From: Bacillota bacterium | GTDB lineage: Bacteria > Bacillota > Clostridia > Christensenellales > UMGS416 | DNA: 64,000 nucleotides | Direction: 5' to 3' | NCBI GenBank assembly: GCA_016281935.1 | Contig: JAEEJN010000089.1 | Span: 62,001 to 126,000 of the forward strand | In this document: piece after piece, positions 54,099 to 62,215 of the stretch | Layout: the number at the start of each line of letters is the position of its first letter | Numbering within the stretch: position 1 is the first letter of the stretch | Translations under genes and position numbers: made by a program | Notes under the pieces: generated by a model | Told to the model about the DNA's origin: nothing | The model's database searches: none | What the model saw: only the letters and a program-made list of their open reading frames with translations

Positions 54099-54127
54099 AT
54101 TCTATCATGTATATCTGGGCATTTCAA
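54099..54127 (-). promoter_or_regulatory. Promoter of NifU-like/GGGtGRT operon
   Basis: TTGAAA, 17-nt spacer, TAGAAT on the minus strand. Confidence 0.7.
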
Positions 54128-54229
54128 TGCACGGAACAGAGAATTTTCAGTTTGAAAAATGGAAGGGAGGCAGAGCACTCTGCTGCATAGGCTGAGGATT
54201 GCCATACGGGCATTGCCTGTCTGTGAAAT

Positions 54230-54260
54230 GGCTGACAAATGGTGTCAGCCGTGCTAGAAT
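54230..54260 (+). promoter_or_regulatory. Promoter with overlapping palindromic operator
   Basis: CTGACA (54232-54237), 17-nt spacer, TAGAAT (54255-54260). A perfect inverted repeat, GGCTGACA, 5 nt, TGTCAGCC (54230-54250), covers the -35 and half of the spacer, as expected for a repressor site. Confidence 0.65.
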
Positions 54261-54294
54261 GAATCACTGCAGAAAGGTCAAGGAGGTGGATCAT

Positions 54295-54750
54295 ATGAAT
54301 CACCCGGAGACAGCCAGAGCCCTGTTCCTGAAAGGTTATAACTGTGCTCAGGCGGTTTTTTGCGCTTTTACTGATGTTACCGGACTGAGCAGGGACGAAT
54401 CTGCGAGGATCGCTTCCTCTTTCGGCGGCGGGTTCGGGAGACTCCGGGAAGTTTGCGGTACGATGAGCGCTGCCGTGCTTATCCTCGGATACGCACGGGG
54501 TTACTCCGATCCGAATGACCGGAATGCAAAGATCCGTCACTACAAGCTCGTACAGGAGTATGCCAGACGATTCCGCGAAGCCAACGGTGCTTTGCTGTGC
54601 AGGGACCTTCTGAAAGACGTGGAGACGAAGGAGGGGCCTGAACCGGAGGAACGGACTCAGGAGTACTATGCACGCAGGCCATGCCCTATGATTGCATATC
54701 GGGCTGCCGATATTCTGGATCGTATGCTTAAGGAATCCGCAGAAGAGTAG
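54295..54750 (+). CDS. C_GCAxxG_C_C family protein
   Basis: A 151-residue protein of the C_GCAxxG_C_C family, with cysteines spaced as in YNCAQAVFCAF, EVCGTMSAAVL, LLCRDLL and RPCPMIA. Members are thought to be redox-related, often beside oxidoreductases or membrane carriers, but none has a firm function. The ATG at 54295 has AGGAGG at 9-nt spacing; the longer frame from 54199 crosses the promoter. Single-gene unit with its own operator-like element. Confidence 0.88.
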   Translation: MNHPETARALFLKGYNCAQAVFCAFTDVTGLSRDESARIASSFGGGFGRLREVCGTMSAAVLILGYARGYSDPNDRNAKIRHYKLVQEYARRFREANGALLCRDLLKDVETKEGPEPEERTQEYYARRPCPMIAYRAADILDRMLKESAEE

Positions 54751-54770
54751 GTGCGATGCGGATTGTATAA

Positions 54771-54812
54771 AACAGGCGCTGCCGGTTTCGTTCGGCAGCG
54801 CCTGTTGTTTTC
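54771..54812. terminator. Bidirectional terminator
   Basis: AACAGGCGCTGCCG and CGGCAGCGCCTGTT with an 8-nt loop, flanked by A- and T-rich ends, between convergent genes. Confidence 0.88.
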
Positions 54813-54815
54813 AGG

Positions 54816-55766
54816 TCAGAATCCCGCCTCGTGGATCGCTTTGACCAGATTCCTTCCATATGTCTCGCATCCGAGCGTATTGGGATGCAGACCGTCCAGA
54901 TAATACTCGTTTCTGTGCGGAACCAAACGGAAACCATCGACTACGTGAATCTGTGGATACTCCGATACGATTTTGAGCAGTTCTTCTGTAAACGCAACCA
55001 TACGGGCCTGTTCTTCGGCAGTTCCATCACGCCAGATAGGCGTGATGCACAGAATCGGTATCCTGCTTCCGTAGATTTCGGTAAGTTTTCTGTAGAATAC
55101 CCGGATCGGAGATATATCTTCATTCCTGTATTGGTTAGTACCCAGAGCAACGATGATTTTTTGGGGGTGGTATCCGGGCATTTCCATGATAGAACCCGGA
55201 TCATACACGTATCCGCCGATTCCCTGGTTCAGGACTTCCCATCCCAGTTCGCGCTGCGCGACGCTTACGTAAGTCTCGGCCGAACGAAGGGGACCGTATC
55301 CCTGGGTAATAGAATCACCCAGCCAAAGAACGGGGATTCCAGGCTCCGCGGGTTGAATCTCTTTGTCCGTTTCCGCTTCGCGGATGAGAACAGTGGCATC
55401 AGCAGGAAGATAGAATGTGATCCGTTTGCGACCTTTGGGGAGAGAAAACGTGAGCCGGCCGCACTTCTCCAGATCCCTGACATATCTTATATCTGTGATC
55501 AGACCGTCGACTGCGAGTTCAAATGAATCCTGAGAACCTTCCCAGATGATACGGTAATCCAGTGAGAAGCATGTGCTTTCCGTGAAAAACTCCAGCGTTT
55601 TGGCTGTGGAAGCCATGCAGCGGTCATAGAAGAATTCACGAAGCACTTTGAAGTAGTCCATTTGAGGCTTTGTATACTGGAAGGAAGCGAGCCAGCCTTC
55701 CTCCTTTTCCTCAAAGGAATATGCTCCGCGGTATACGGCTTTCAGCTGATCGAGCGTCCATTTCAT
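54816..55766 (-). CDS. SGNH/GDSL hydrolase with N-terminal accessory domain
   Basis: The 316-residue protein has a beta-rich N-terminal region (about 1-140). The SGNH hydrolase domain follows: block I LGDSITQGYG (Ser), block II NQGIGGYVYD, block III ALGTNQY, block V DGLHPN (Asp and His). This two-part layout is seen in carbohydrate esterases of the CE2 type and relatives. No signal peptide, so probably an intracellular esterase that deacetylates imported sugars. It lies just downstream of the GH2-dehydrogenase pair on the same strand, 63 nt from the GH2 stop. Confidence 0.85.
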   Translation of the reverse strand: MKWTLDQLKAVYRGAYSFEEKEEGWLASFQYTKPQMDYFKVLREFFYDRCMASTAKTLEFFTESTCFSLDYRIIWEGSQDSFELAVDGLITDIRYVRDLEKCGRLTFSLPKGRKRITFYLPADATVLIREAETDKEIQPAEPGIPVLWLGDSITQGYGPLRSAETYVSVAQRELGWEVLNQGIGGYVYDPGSIMEMPGYHPQKIIVALGTNQYRNEDISPIRVFYRKLTEIYGSRIPILCITPIWRDGTAEEQARMVAFTEELLKIVSEYPQIHVVDGFRLVPHRNEYYLDGLHPNTLGCETYGRNLVKAIHEAGF

Positions 55767-55829
55767 GGGAACATGTCCTTTCGTCTGTCGAGTCAGATAA
55801 ATCGGCGAGAATCTGAATCCTTATCTGCA

Positions 55830-57617
55830 TCATCGGCCGTCTGGATTTCGGTTGATCGATGCGAACCGGACGGGATCCATTTTCGGCTGACGGTCTGGGG
55901 TCAGGACACCATTGATCTCCTGCATCACATCTGTCAGCTGTGTGTAGCAGTATCCCTGACAGTAGGGGATGGCACGGATTGCGTCGGTGACAGCTTCGAA
56001 GCGGGCAAAGAAGGCTTCTTCATCTGTGACCTTCTCATGATAACCCCAGGTCTGCATTCCCCCGACATCTCCCTGAAGCCCTATGTTCGTGAAAGCGATG
56101 CCTCCGTATTCTGTGATCAGGAAGGGGAGTGTTTCGTCGGGCCAGTAATCTTTTACGTAAGCGGCTTTGCCCGTGCATCCGTGGGCTTCCACATAACCGC
56201 GGTCCTCAAAGTGCTCGTTGATCATTTCACCTGTATCAGCGTAATCATGCAGAGCGCAGTAGTCTGATTCGGTCTGTTCCCATCCGTCGTTTGAGGAAAC
56301 GAGGCGGGTCCCGTCAAGAGCCTTTGTCAGGTGATAAAGAAGACGGGCTGTTTCCTGCTGACGCGGATGATTGAATATCTGCCTTACGCCCCAGCTTTCA
56401 TTGATGGGGGTCCATGTTATGATGGACGGATGGTTGAAATCTCGGTCTATGAATTCTCCGAGTGTCTGTGTCCAGTTTCGGATCGTTTCATCCGTGAAAT
56501 CATATGCAGAAGGCAGTTCGCCCCAGACTAACAGTCCGAGTTTGTCTGCCCAGTAGTAATAACGGGGATCTTCGATTTTCTGGTGTTTGCGCGCCCCATT
56601 GTATCCGAAACGCTTCGTCAGTTCCACGTCCAGACGGATTGCGTCATCGGAAGGTGGCGTGAGATTGGAGTCGGGCCAATAACCCTGATCCAGAATCAGG
56701 CGCTGATAGAGCGGACTGTGGTTCAGATATACGCAGCCTTCACGGACTTCGATGGAACGCATACCGAAATAGGTGTTCACTGAATCCAGCGTTTCGTTCT
56801 CGTCCTGCAGCGTGACTTTGAGATCATACAGATTCGGACGTTCAGGTGTCCAGGGAAGGAAAGCGGTAAGACCGCCTTTTTCCGTCACGTCGATCGGGAC
56901 ACGTGTATGGCGGTCGTTCATGGATACCTTCTGTGTCTTGATCGTTCGGCCGCGGAAGGACAGTTCAAACGACAGCGTCAGTTCCTTCGCGGGCATTTTA
57001 TCCAGAGCAATCTCGGCGGAGGCAATGCCTCTGTCGATATCGGGGGAGATGTGGATCTGTCTGATCGCATAGACGCCGACCGCCTCCATATAGACTGTCT
57101 GCCAGATACCCGATACCGGTGTATACCAACAGCCCATGACACCGCGATCCCAGTACTGTTTTCCTCTGGGCTGAGTGACGTCCGGCCAGTCTTCCACCCG
57201 TACACACAGATCATTGGACGCTTCTTTCAGATACGGAGTCACGTCCAATGTAAAGGGAGTATATCCGCCTTTGTGTTCACCGACACGGTTTCCGTTCACA
57301 TAGACGGAAGATGCGTAATCAACTGCGCCGAAATGCAGAAGGATACGGCGGCCCTTCATCGTTTCCGGTATACTGAAGGACCTCCGATACCACAGGATCG
57401 GATGAATCTCATCATTCGGACCGAGACCGCTCATTTTCGTCTGATAGGCAAACGGAACGGTAATCTCCAAAGGAAAGGTTTTTTCCGGACGGAACCATTC
57501 TTCCGAAAGGCCGAAGTCCTCATCATCAAAAGCAAATTGCCAGACGCCGTTCAGATTCAGATACTGTTCCCGGAAGAAATCCGGTCGGGGGTGTTCGGGA
57601 CGGGGAATCGTGTTCAT
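55830..57617 (-). CDS. Glycoside hydrolase family 2 protein
   Basis: A 595-residue cytoplasmic enzyme with the GH2 order: sugar-binding jelly roll (LNGVWQFAFDDE, HFGAVDYASSVYVNG, HKGGYTPF), immunoglobulin-like domain, and TIM barrel. The acid/base is in WTPINESWG (about Glu407) and the nucleophile in LITEYGG (about Glu503). Members include beta-galactosidase, beta-glucuronidase and beta-mannosidase; the exact sugar cannot be read here. The ATG at 57617 has AAAGGAG 5 nt upstream, and lies 2 nt after the dehydrogenase stop. Confidence 0.9.
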   Translation of the reverse strand: MNTIPRPEHPRPDFFREQYLNLNGVWQFAFDDEDFGLSEEWFRPEKTFPLEITVPFAYQTKMSGLGPNDEIHPILWYRRSFSIPETMKGRRILLHFGAVDYASSVYVNGNRVGEHKGGYTPFTLDVTPYLKEASNDLCVRVEDWPDVTQPRGKQYWDRGVMGCWYTPVSGIWQTVYMEAVGVYAIRQIHISPDIDRGIASAEIALDKMPAKELTLSFELSFRGRTIKTQKVSMNDRHTRVPIDVTEKGGLTAFLPWTPERPNLYDLKVTLQDENETLDSVNTYFGMRSIEVREGCVYLNHSPLYQRLILDQGYWPDSNLTPPSDDAIRLDVELTKRFGYNGARKHQKIEDPRYYYWADKLGLLVWGELPSAYDFTDETIRNWTQTLGEFIDRDFNHPSIITWTPINESWGVRQIFNHPRQQETARLLYHLTKALDGTRLVSSNDGWEQTESDYCALHDYADTGEMINEHFEDRGYVEAHGCTGKAAYVKDYWPDETLPFLITEYGGIAFTNIGLQGDVGGMQTWGYHEKVTDEEAFFARFEAVTDAIRAIPYCQGYCYTQLTDVMQEINGVLTPDRQPKMDPVRFASINRNPDGR

Positions 57618-57619
57618 AT

Positions 57620-58648
57620 TCACTCCTTTCCGACATCGATCAGGATTTTCATCGTCGACTCCCGATTCGCGTCGATATATCGATATGCTTCCAGATAGTC
57701 TTTGAAAGCAAAATGACGGCTCATCAAAGGCTTGAGTAGAATTTTTCCTTCACTGACCAGACGGATGGCATCGATATAGTCTTCATGGCGGTACATCATC
57801 GATGTGTTCAGATCCAGTTCATGATCGTTGAGGACGGCCAGATCCACGGTTGCAGGCTTTCCGAATACTGCGACAAGAATGATGACAGATCCTTTTCTTG
57901 CCTGAGATATTGCCTGATTGATCGTAGTGTCGTTGCCGGCACAGTCATAAATCACATCGGCTCTGTCAGAACCGAATGCATTCAGAACGGCTTGGCCGAA
58001 GTCGCTTTTTGCAGTGTTGACGGTATAATCGGCACCAACGGAAGCGGCTATGGACAAACGCAGATCGGATATGTCTGTAATAAGTACGGAATGGGCGCCT
58101 AACGCTTTACATGACTGAGCGAGAAGAATACCGATCGGACCTGCACCGAGAATCGCAACATTGGCTCCGACCATATCGGGGAAACGTTTTGCAGCATGGA
58201 CAGTGACAGCGAGAGGCTCGATCATAGCGCCTTCATCATAGGACATGCTGTCAGGCAGAGGAGTCACTTTGGAAGCATCTACGGCGAAATACTCGCTGGC
58301 TGTTCCTGTGGTCTGGAATCCCATGACCTTAAGGTTTTCGCAAAGATTATACTTGCCATGGATGCAGGGATAGCAGTGTCCGCAGAAGACCTGAGGTTCG
58401 ATTGTGACCTTCTGACCGATCTTCAGATCCTTCACGCCTTCTCCCAGCTCCGTGATCATGCCGGAGACTTCATGGCCTTGTGTCACGGGATAGCTCGTAA
58501 AGGGATGTGTTCCGTGATAGACGTGGATGTCGCTGCCGCATACACCGATACGCATGATTTGAATAAGGACCTGTCCGGGCAGGGGATTCGGTGCGGCGAC
58601 CTCTCTGAATTCGATGTGACGAGGGGATGTCATAATCTGCTGAATCAT
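57620..58648 (-). CDS. Zinc-dependent medium-chain dehydrogenase (polyol/iditol type)
   Basis: The 342-residue enzyme has the catalytic zinc site GVCGSDIHVYHG and GHEVSG, the structural zinc cysteines CGHCYPCIHGKYNLC, and the NAD-binding ILGAGPIGILLA. It is of the sorbitol/L-threonine dehydrogenase class and should oxidise a polyol or sugar derivative, perhaps one released by the GH2 enzyme encoded next. The ATG at 58648 is preceded by AGGAG; the upstream in-frame extension to 58954 covers the promoter. Confidence 0.92.
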   Translation of the reverse strand: MIQQIMTSPRHIEFREVAAPNPLPGQVLIQIMRIGVCGSDIHVYHGTHPFTSYPVTQGHEVSGMITELGEGVKDLKIGQKVTIEPQVFCGHCYPCIHGKYNLCENLKVMGFQTTGTASEYFAVDASKVTPLPDSMSYDEGAMIEPLAVTVHAAKRFPDMVGANVAILGAGPIGILLAQSCKALGAHSVLITDISDLRLSIAASVGADYTVNTAKSDFGQAVLNAFGSDRADVIYDCAGNDTTINQAISQARKGSVIILVAVFGKPATVDLAVLNDHELDLNTSMMYRHEDYIDAIRLVSEGKILLKPLMSRHFAFKDYLEAYRYIDANRESTMKILIDVGKE

Positions 58649-58688
58649 TGCCGTGCTCCTGTTTGCGGGTTTTTCGATTGCTGTATCA

Positions 58689-58694
58689 AGTATA
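58689..58694 (-). promoter_or_regulatory. Extended -10 promoter of dehydrogenase-GH2 operon
   Basis: TGC then TATACT on the minus strand, about 41 nt before the start. The -35 is poor. Confidence 0.5.
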
Positions 58695-58774
58695 GCACAC
58701 TTCTGAGCTGTGGATACTTTCTTTTTGGTTTCTTTGTGTTTTTGTGAAGACAGGGCAGGCGTTCGGCTGCGGTA

Positions 58775-58803
58775 TTGTGTCCGTACACATGATATAATAG
58801 AAT
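58775..58803 (+). promoter_or_regulatory. Promoter of the uracil-DNA glycosylase genes
   Basis: TTGTGT, 17-nt spacer, TAGAAT; a TATAAT at 58793 overlaps and may be the true -10. Confidence 0.5.
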
Positions 58804-58839
58804 AAGAACAGCAAATGAAATGAATGAGGAGGTACCTGC

Positions 58840-59430
58840 ATGTCCGAAGATTCTGAATGGACTGCTCTGGAGAACGAGATCGCAGGCTGTACGCTCTGTC
58901 CTCTATGGAGAGGAAGAAACAGGACTGTCCCCGGAGAGGGGAATCGGCATGCACGTGTTATGTTTGTGGGTGAAGGCCCTGGTGCTCAGGAAGATCTGCA
59001 GGGCCGTCCTTTTGTAGGTGCCGCAGGCCAGCTGCTCGACCGTATGCTCGAGTCGATCCATCTGGACAGAAAAGAAGTCTATATCGCAAATGTGGTCAAG
59101 TGCCGTCCGCCACAGAATCGGACGCCGACAGAAGGCGAAGCTGAGATCTGCCTGCGTTATCTCAGACGGCAGACGGCTTTGATTCGTCCCAGAATCATCG
59201 TTTGTCTCGGAACACCTGCAGCAAGAGCGGTGATCAGTCCCGATGCGCGGATCAGTGCAGTCCGCGGGAAGTGGATCGAAAGAAAGGGATTCTGGCTTCT
59301 GGGGACGTATCATCCTGCAGCCCTTCTGCGTGATGAACGTCATAAAGTTGCCGCGTGGAACGATCTCGTCATGCTGCGTGAGAAACTGAGGGAACTGGAT
59401 ATGGAGGCTCAGGATGATGAAGTGTTCTGA
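58840..59430 (+). CDS. Uracil-DNA glycosylase, family 4 (Fe-S)
   Basis: Removes uracil from DNA. The 196-residue protein has the family 4 motif GEGPGAQEDLQGRPFVG and the C-terminal HPAALLR loop. Four cysteines that can hold the 4Fe-4S cluster are in CTLC (17, 20), VVKCRPPQNRTP and EICLRYL. The start has GAGGAGG upstream. The next gene, a paralogue, overlaps its 3' end by 17 nt. Confidence 0.93.
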   Translation: MSEDSEWTALENEIAGCTLCPLWRGRNRTVPGEGNRHARVMFVGEGPGAQEDLQGRPFVGAAGQLLDRMLESIHLDRKEVYIANVVKCRPPQNRTPTEGEAEICLRYLRRQTALIRPRIIVCLGTPAARAVISPDARISAVRGKWIERKGFWLLGTYHPAALLRDERHKVAAWNDLVMLREKLRELDMEAQDDEVF

Positions 59431-60049
59431 TCAACTGGAGAAAATAGCGGCTGACTGTTCCTCTTTCCTGGAAGAACGTTATGGAAAAGGAACGATTACT
59501 CCCGTAATGGGCGAAGGAGATCCCGGATCGCGTATCATGATGGTGGGAGAAGCTCCCGGAGCGGAAGAAACAAGACTGAGGCGTCCGTTCGTTGGAAAAG
59601 CCGGCAGAAATCTGGATGAGTTCCTTGAGACCGTTGGCTTGGATCGGAAGGACCTGTATATTACCAATACCGTGAAATTCCGTCCCGTCAAGATCCACGA
59701 AAGGACGGGGAGCCTCAGCAACAGACCTCCTACGAAAAAGGAAGTCAATGACTGCCTGCCGTTTCTGAAACGGGAGATTGAAGCCGTAAAGCCTTTGGTC
59801 GTCGTTACGCTTGGGAATACGCCTCTTCAGGCTCTCGCAGACGATAAAAAGACTGTCATCGGATCTGTACATGGGATCGAGATCCCCGTGATCTGGCCGC
59901 AGGTTTCATTCTGTCTCTTTCCGCTGTATCATCCTGCCAGCATCATTTATAACCGAAGCCTAGGCGAAATATATCTGCAGGATCTGGCCAAACTCCGCAT
60001 GTATTTGGAAGAACGGGAAATCATTATGTCAGGCAGCACAAATTATTGA
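59414..60049 (+). CDS. Uracil-DNA glycosylase superfamily protein lacking Fe-S cysteines
   Basis: The 211-residue protein is a paralogue of the upstream gene. It has GEAPGAEETRLRRPFVGKAG, TNTVKFRP (Phe where the family 4 enzyme has the cluster Cys) and LYHPASIIYN. The N-terminal CxxC is also missing, so the FeS cluster is probably absent. The glycosylase pocket motif and HPAS loop remain, so it may still act on a damaged base. Two adjacent ATGs (59414, 59417) both fit GGAGG. Co-translated with the family 4 enzyme. Confidence 0.88.
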   Translation: MMKCSDQLEKIAADCSSFLEERYGKGTITPVMGEGDPGSRIMMVGEAPGAEETRLRRPFVGKAGRNLDEFLETVGLDRKDLYITNTVKFRPVKIHERTGSLSNRPPTKKEVNDCLPFLKREIEAVKPLVVVTLGNTPLQALADDKKTVIGSVHGIEIPVIWPQVSFCLFPLYHPASIIYNRSLGEIYLQDLAKLRMYLEEREIIMSGSTNY

Positions 60050-60078
60050 AAATATGTTACAAAATGCTTTCTTTTTGA

Positions 60079-60107
60079 TTGACAATTCATGGCTTCTCGG
60101 CTACAAT
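60079..60107 (+). promoter_or_regulatory. Promoter of the peptidoglycan-binding protein gene
   Basis: TTGACA, 17-nt spacer, TACAAT, 30 nt before the start. Confidence 0.8.
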
Positions 60108-60136
60108 ACAGGTAACAACATCTGGGAGAAGCGAAG

Positions 60137-62107
60137 ATGAAACAGTATCGGACTTGGATCTGCCTGGCACTCGTCCTGGCAACCTTCCTTCCTTTCGTCA
60201 TGCCCGTAAAAGCAGCAGCGGAAGATTGGGGCACCATTACCGGAAGCTATGTCAATATCCGGGAAGCTCCGAAAGGCAAAGTCATCAAGACGCTCAACAA
60301 GAATACTGTTGTGCAGGTTCTTGGCTTTGACGGGAGCTGGTATAAGATCCAGGTAGACGGACTTACTGCTTATGTGTATAAGGATTATCTCAAAACGGGA
60401 GCCGAGGCTCCTGCATCTCAGGATGATCCTTCGGATCCTGTACCCACTCCGGTTCCACCCAAGGAAATGTCGGACACGACCATTCCGCGTCCTTCCGGCA
60501 CTCTTCTCAAGCTTGGTTCGACCGGTGAGGACGTGAAGCGTCTGCAGGCACGTCTGAAAGAGGTCAATTACTATTCGGGCGAAGTGAGCGGGACGTTTGA
60601 CGCGGCAACGGAAAATGCAGTACGTGAGTATCAGAAACACAACCGGCTCGGTGTGGACGGAAAAGTCGGTCCCAAAACCATCGCTTCTCTGTGGAAAGCC
60701 AAGCAGGGCACTGGGACCGGTGATGCAACGGTTACGGCAGTCCAGAAGCCGACAGTTCAGTATCTCCGCTTCGGAAATGCCGGTGAGAACGTGCGCCGTC
60801 TCCAGATGCGTCTTCAGGAACTGGGATACCTCATGGACAATACCGTGACGGGTAATTATTCCGCCGCGACACGCACAGCTGTTCAGCAGTATCAGCGCGA
60901 TAAAGGACTTCAGGCGGACGGTGTGGCTGGTCCGCAGACGATCACTTCACTGTGGAATAACACTCAGTATGTGCCTGCACCGACTCCCAGCACAACGCCG
61001 GCGGAAACCGCTTCTCCGGATTCCACACCGGCTCCCTCTGAGACCGTGACCCCTGCGCCTTCTGCCACCGCAACACCGGTCCCTGTACCTGAGGTCTTCG
61101 ATACGAATCTGTATCTGCGTAAGGGACAAACGAATGACAACGTCAAAAAACTGCAGCAGGCACTGAAACATCTCGGATACTTTTCTTCCTCGACGGCTGT
61201 AACGAACTATTTCGGGACGGCCACATACAATGCCGTTCTGGCATTCCAGAGAGCCAATCATCTCGGAGCTGACGGTGTGGCGGGGCCCAAAACACTGGCT
61301 GCGCTGAATCAGGCTCTTGCAGGCAGTTCTCCTGTCCAGCCGGATGATCCGACGTCAACAGAAGATCCGTCTTCCGGTGAGACTGTATCGTATACCTTTG
61401 CCTACAAGTCTTTTGATGTGACGCTGAAACTTGGTTCCACAGGAGTCCATGTGAAAGACATGCAGTATGCGCTGTATCTGAAGGGATTCTATAAGGGCGG
61501 CATCACTGGAACGTTTGATTCTACCACGAAGACAGCACTCCTCGCATTCCAGAGAGCAGTCGGACTTACTGCGGACGGACTTGCCGGAGAGTATACTCTC
61601 TGCACGCTGTACACGCTTCTGGATCCGCTTCCCGCAGATGCGGTAGATACTTTCCGCTTTGACAAAGGCGAAGATATTGCGTGTGAACTGATCGACTGGG
61701 ACACCGCGAATTCAGCATTGCCCAGACAGGCGGTTCTCACGATCGTGGATGTGGATACAGGTTATTCGTTCCAGGTCAAGCGTACCGGCGGCGGAAAGCA
61801 TGCTGACGTTGAGCCGTTGGAAGCTTATGATACAAACGTAATGTTCCATGTTTACGGAATGCGCTGGAGTTGGACACGCAGGGCAATCTGGGTGATTTAC
61901 AACGGACACAAATACGCTGCGTCCATGAATGGACAGCCTCATGGATACGATACCATCGGCGGCAACGATATGACCGGACAGATTTGTCTGCACTTCGTGA
62001 ACAGCCGTACGCACGGATCGAACAAGATAGATCCGGATCATCAGGCGGCAGTACAGAGAGCCTATCAAGCCTCCGTTCTGAAAGTTGAATCGGCTCTTGC
62101 AAAATAA
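60137..62107 (+). CDS. Secreted SH3/four-fold peptidoglycan-binding protein with unusual C-terminal domain
   Basis: The 656-residue protein has a signal peptide cleaved near VKAAAED (about 27), then a bacterial SH3 domain (about 32-87, GSYVNIREAP). Four PG_binding_1 repeats follow (about 122-186, 208-272, 332-394, 430-494), each with LGYxxxxxxG and a DGxxGPxT ending. Pro/Thr linkers separate them. The C-terminal domain (about 515-650) contains FQVKRTGGGKHADVEP, NGQPHGYDTI, and ICLHFVNSRTHGSNKIDPDHQ. It resembles no catalytic domain I can name with certainty; the HG and CxHF motifs hint at an enzyme. It should bind the cell wall or spore cortex. Confidence 0.9.
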   Translation: MKQYRTWICLALVLATFLPFVMPVKAAAEDWGTITGSYVNIREAPKGKVIKTLNKNTVVQVLGFDGSWYKIQVDGLTAYVYKDYLKTGAEAPASQDDPSDPVPTPVPPKEMSDTTIPRPSGTLLKLGSTGEDVKRLQARLKEVNYYSGEVSGTFDAATENAVREYQKHNRLGVDGKVGPKTIASLWKAKQGTGTGDATVTAVQKPTVQYLRFGNAGENVRRLQMRLQELGYLMDNTVTGNYSAATRTAVQQYQRDKGLQADGVAGPQTITSLWNNTQYVPAPTPSTTPAETASPDSTPAPSETVTPAPSATATPVPVPEVFDTNLYLRKGQTNDNVKKLQQALKHLGYFSSSTAVTNYFGTATYNAVLAFQRANHLGADGVAGPKTLAALNQALAGSSPVQPDDPTSTEDPSSGETVSYTFAYKSFDVTLKLGSTGVHVKDMQYALYLKGFYKGGITGTFDSTTKTALLAFQRAVGLTADGLAGEYTLCTLYTLLDPLPADAVDTFRFDKGEDIACELIDWDTANSALPRQAVLTIVDVDTGYSFQVKRTGGGKHADVEPLEAYDTNVMFHVYGMRWSWTRRAIWVIYNGHKYAASMNGQPHGYDTIGGNDMTGQICLHFVNSRTHGSNKIDPDHQAAVQRAYQASVLKVESALAK

Positions 62108-62124
62108 GCATCCTGAATAAAGAA

Positions 62125-62152
62125 AGCCCTCCGTACTCCGGAGGGTTTTTTT
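62125..62152. terminator. Terminator after the peptidoglycan-binding protein gene
   Basis: AGCCCTCCG, loop TACT, CCGGAGGG, then TTTTTTT. Confidence 0.88.
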
Positions 62153-62215
62153 CTGTCTGTGAAGAGCATAGAACAGCAGGAGCGCAGAAGAGGATGCAGA
62201 CTGCGCTGTTTCCAC

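Noticed and set aside
60137-62107. L,D-transpeptidase (YkuD) assignment for the C-terminal domain
   Set aside because: The SHGCIRM-type catalytic motif is absent; the Cys and HG motifs are in a different order.
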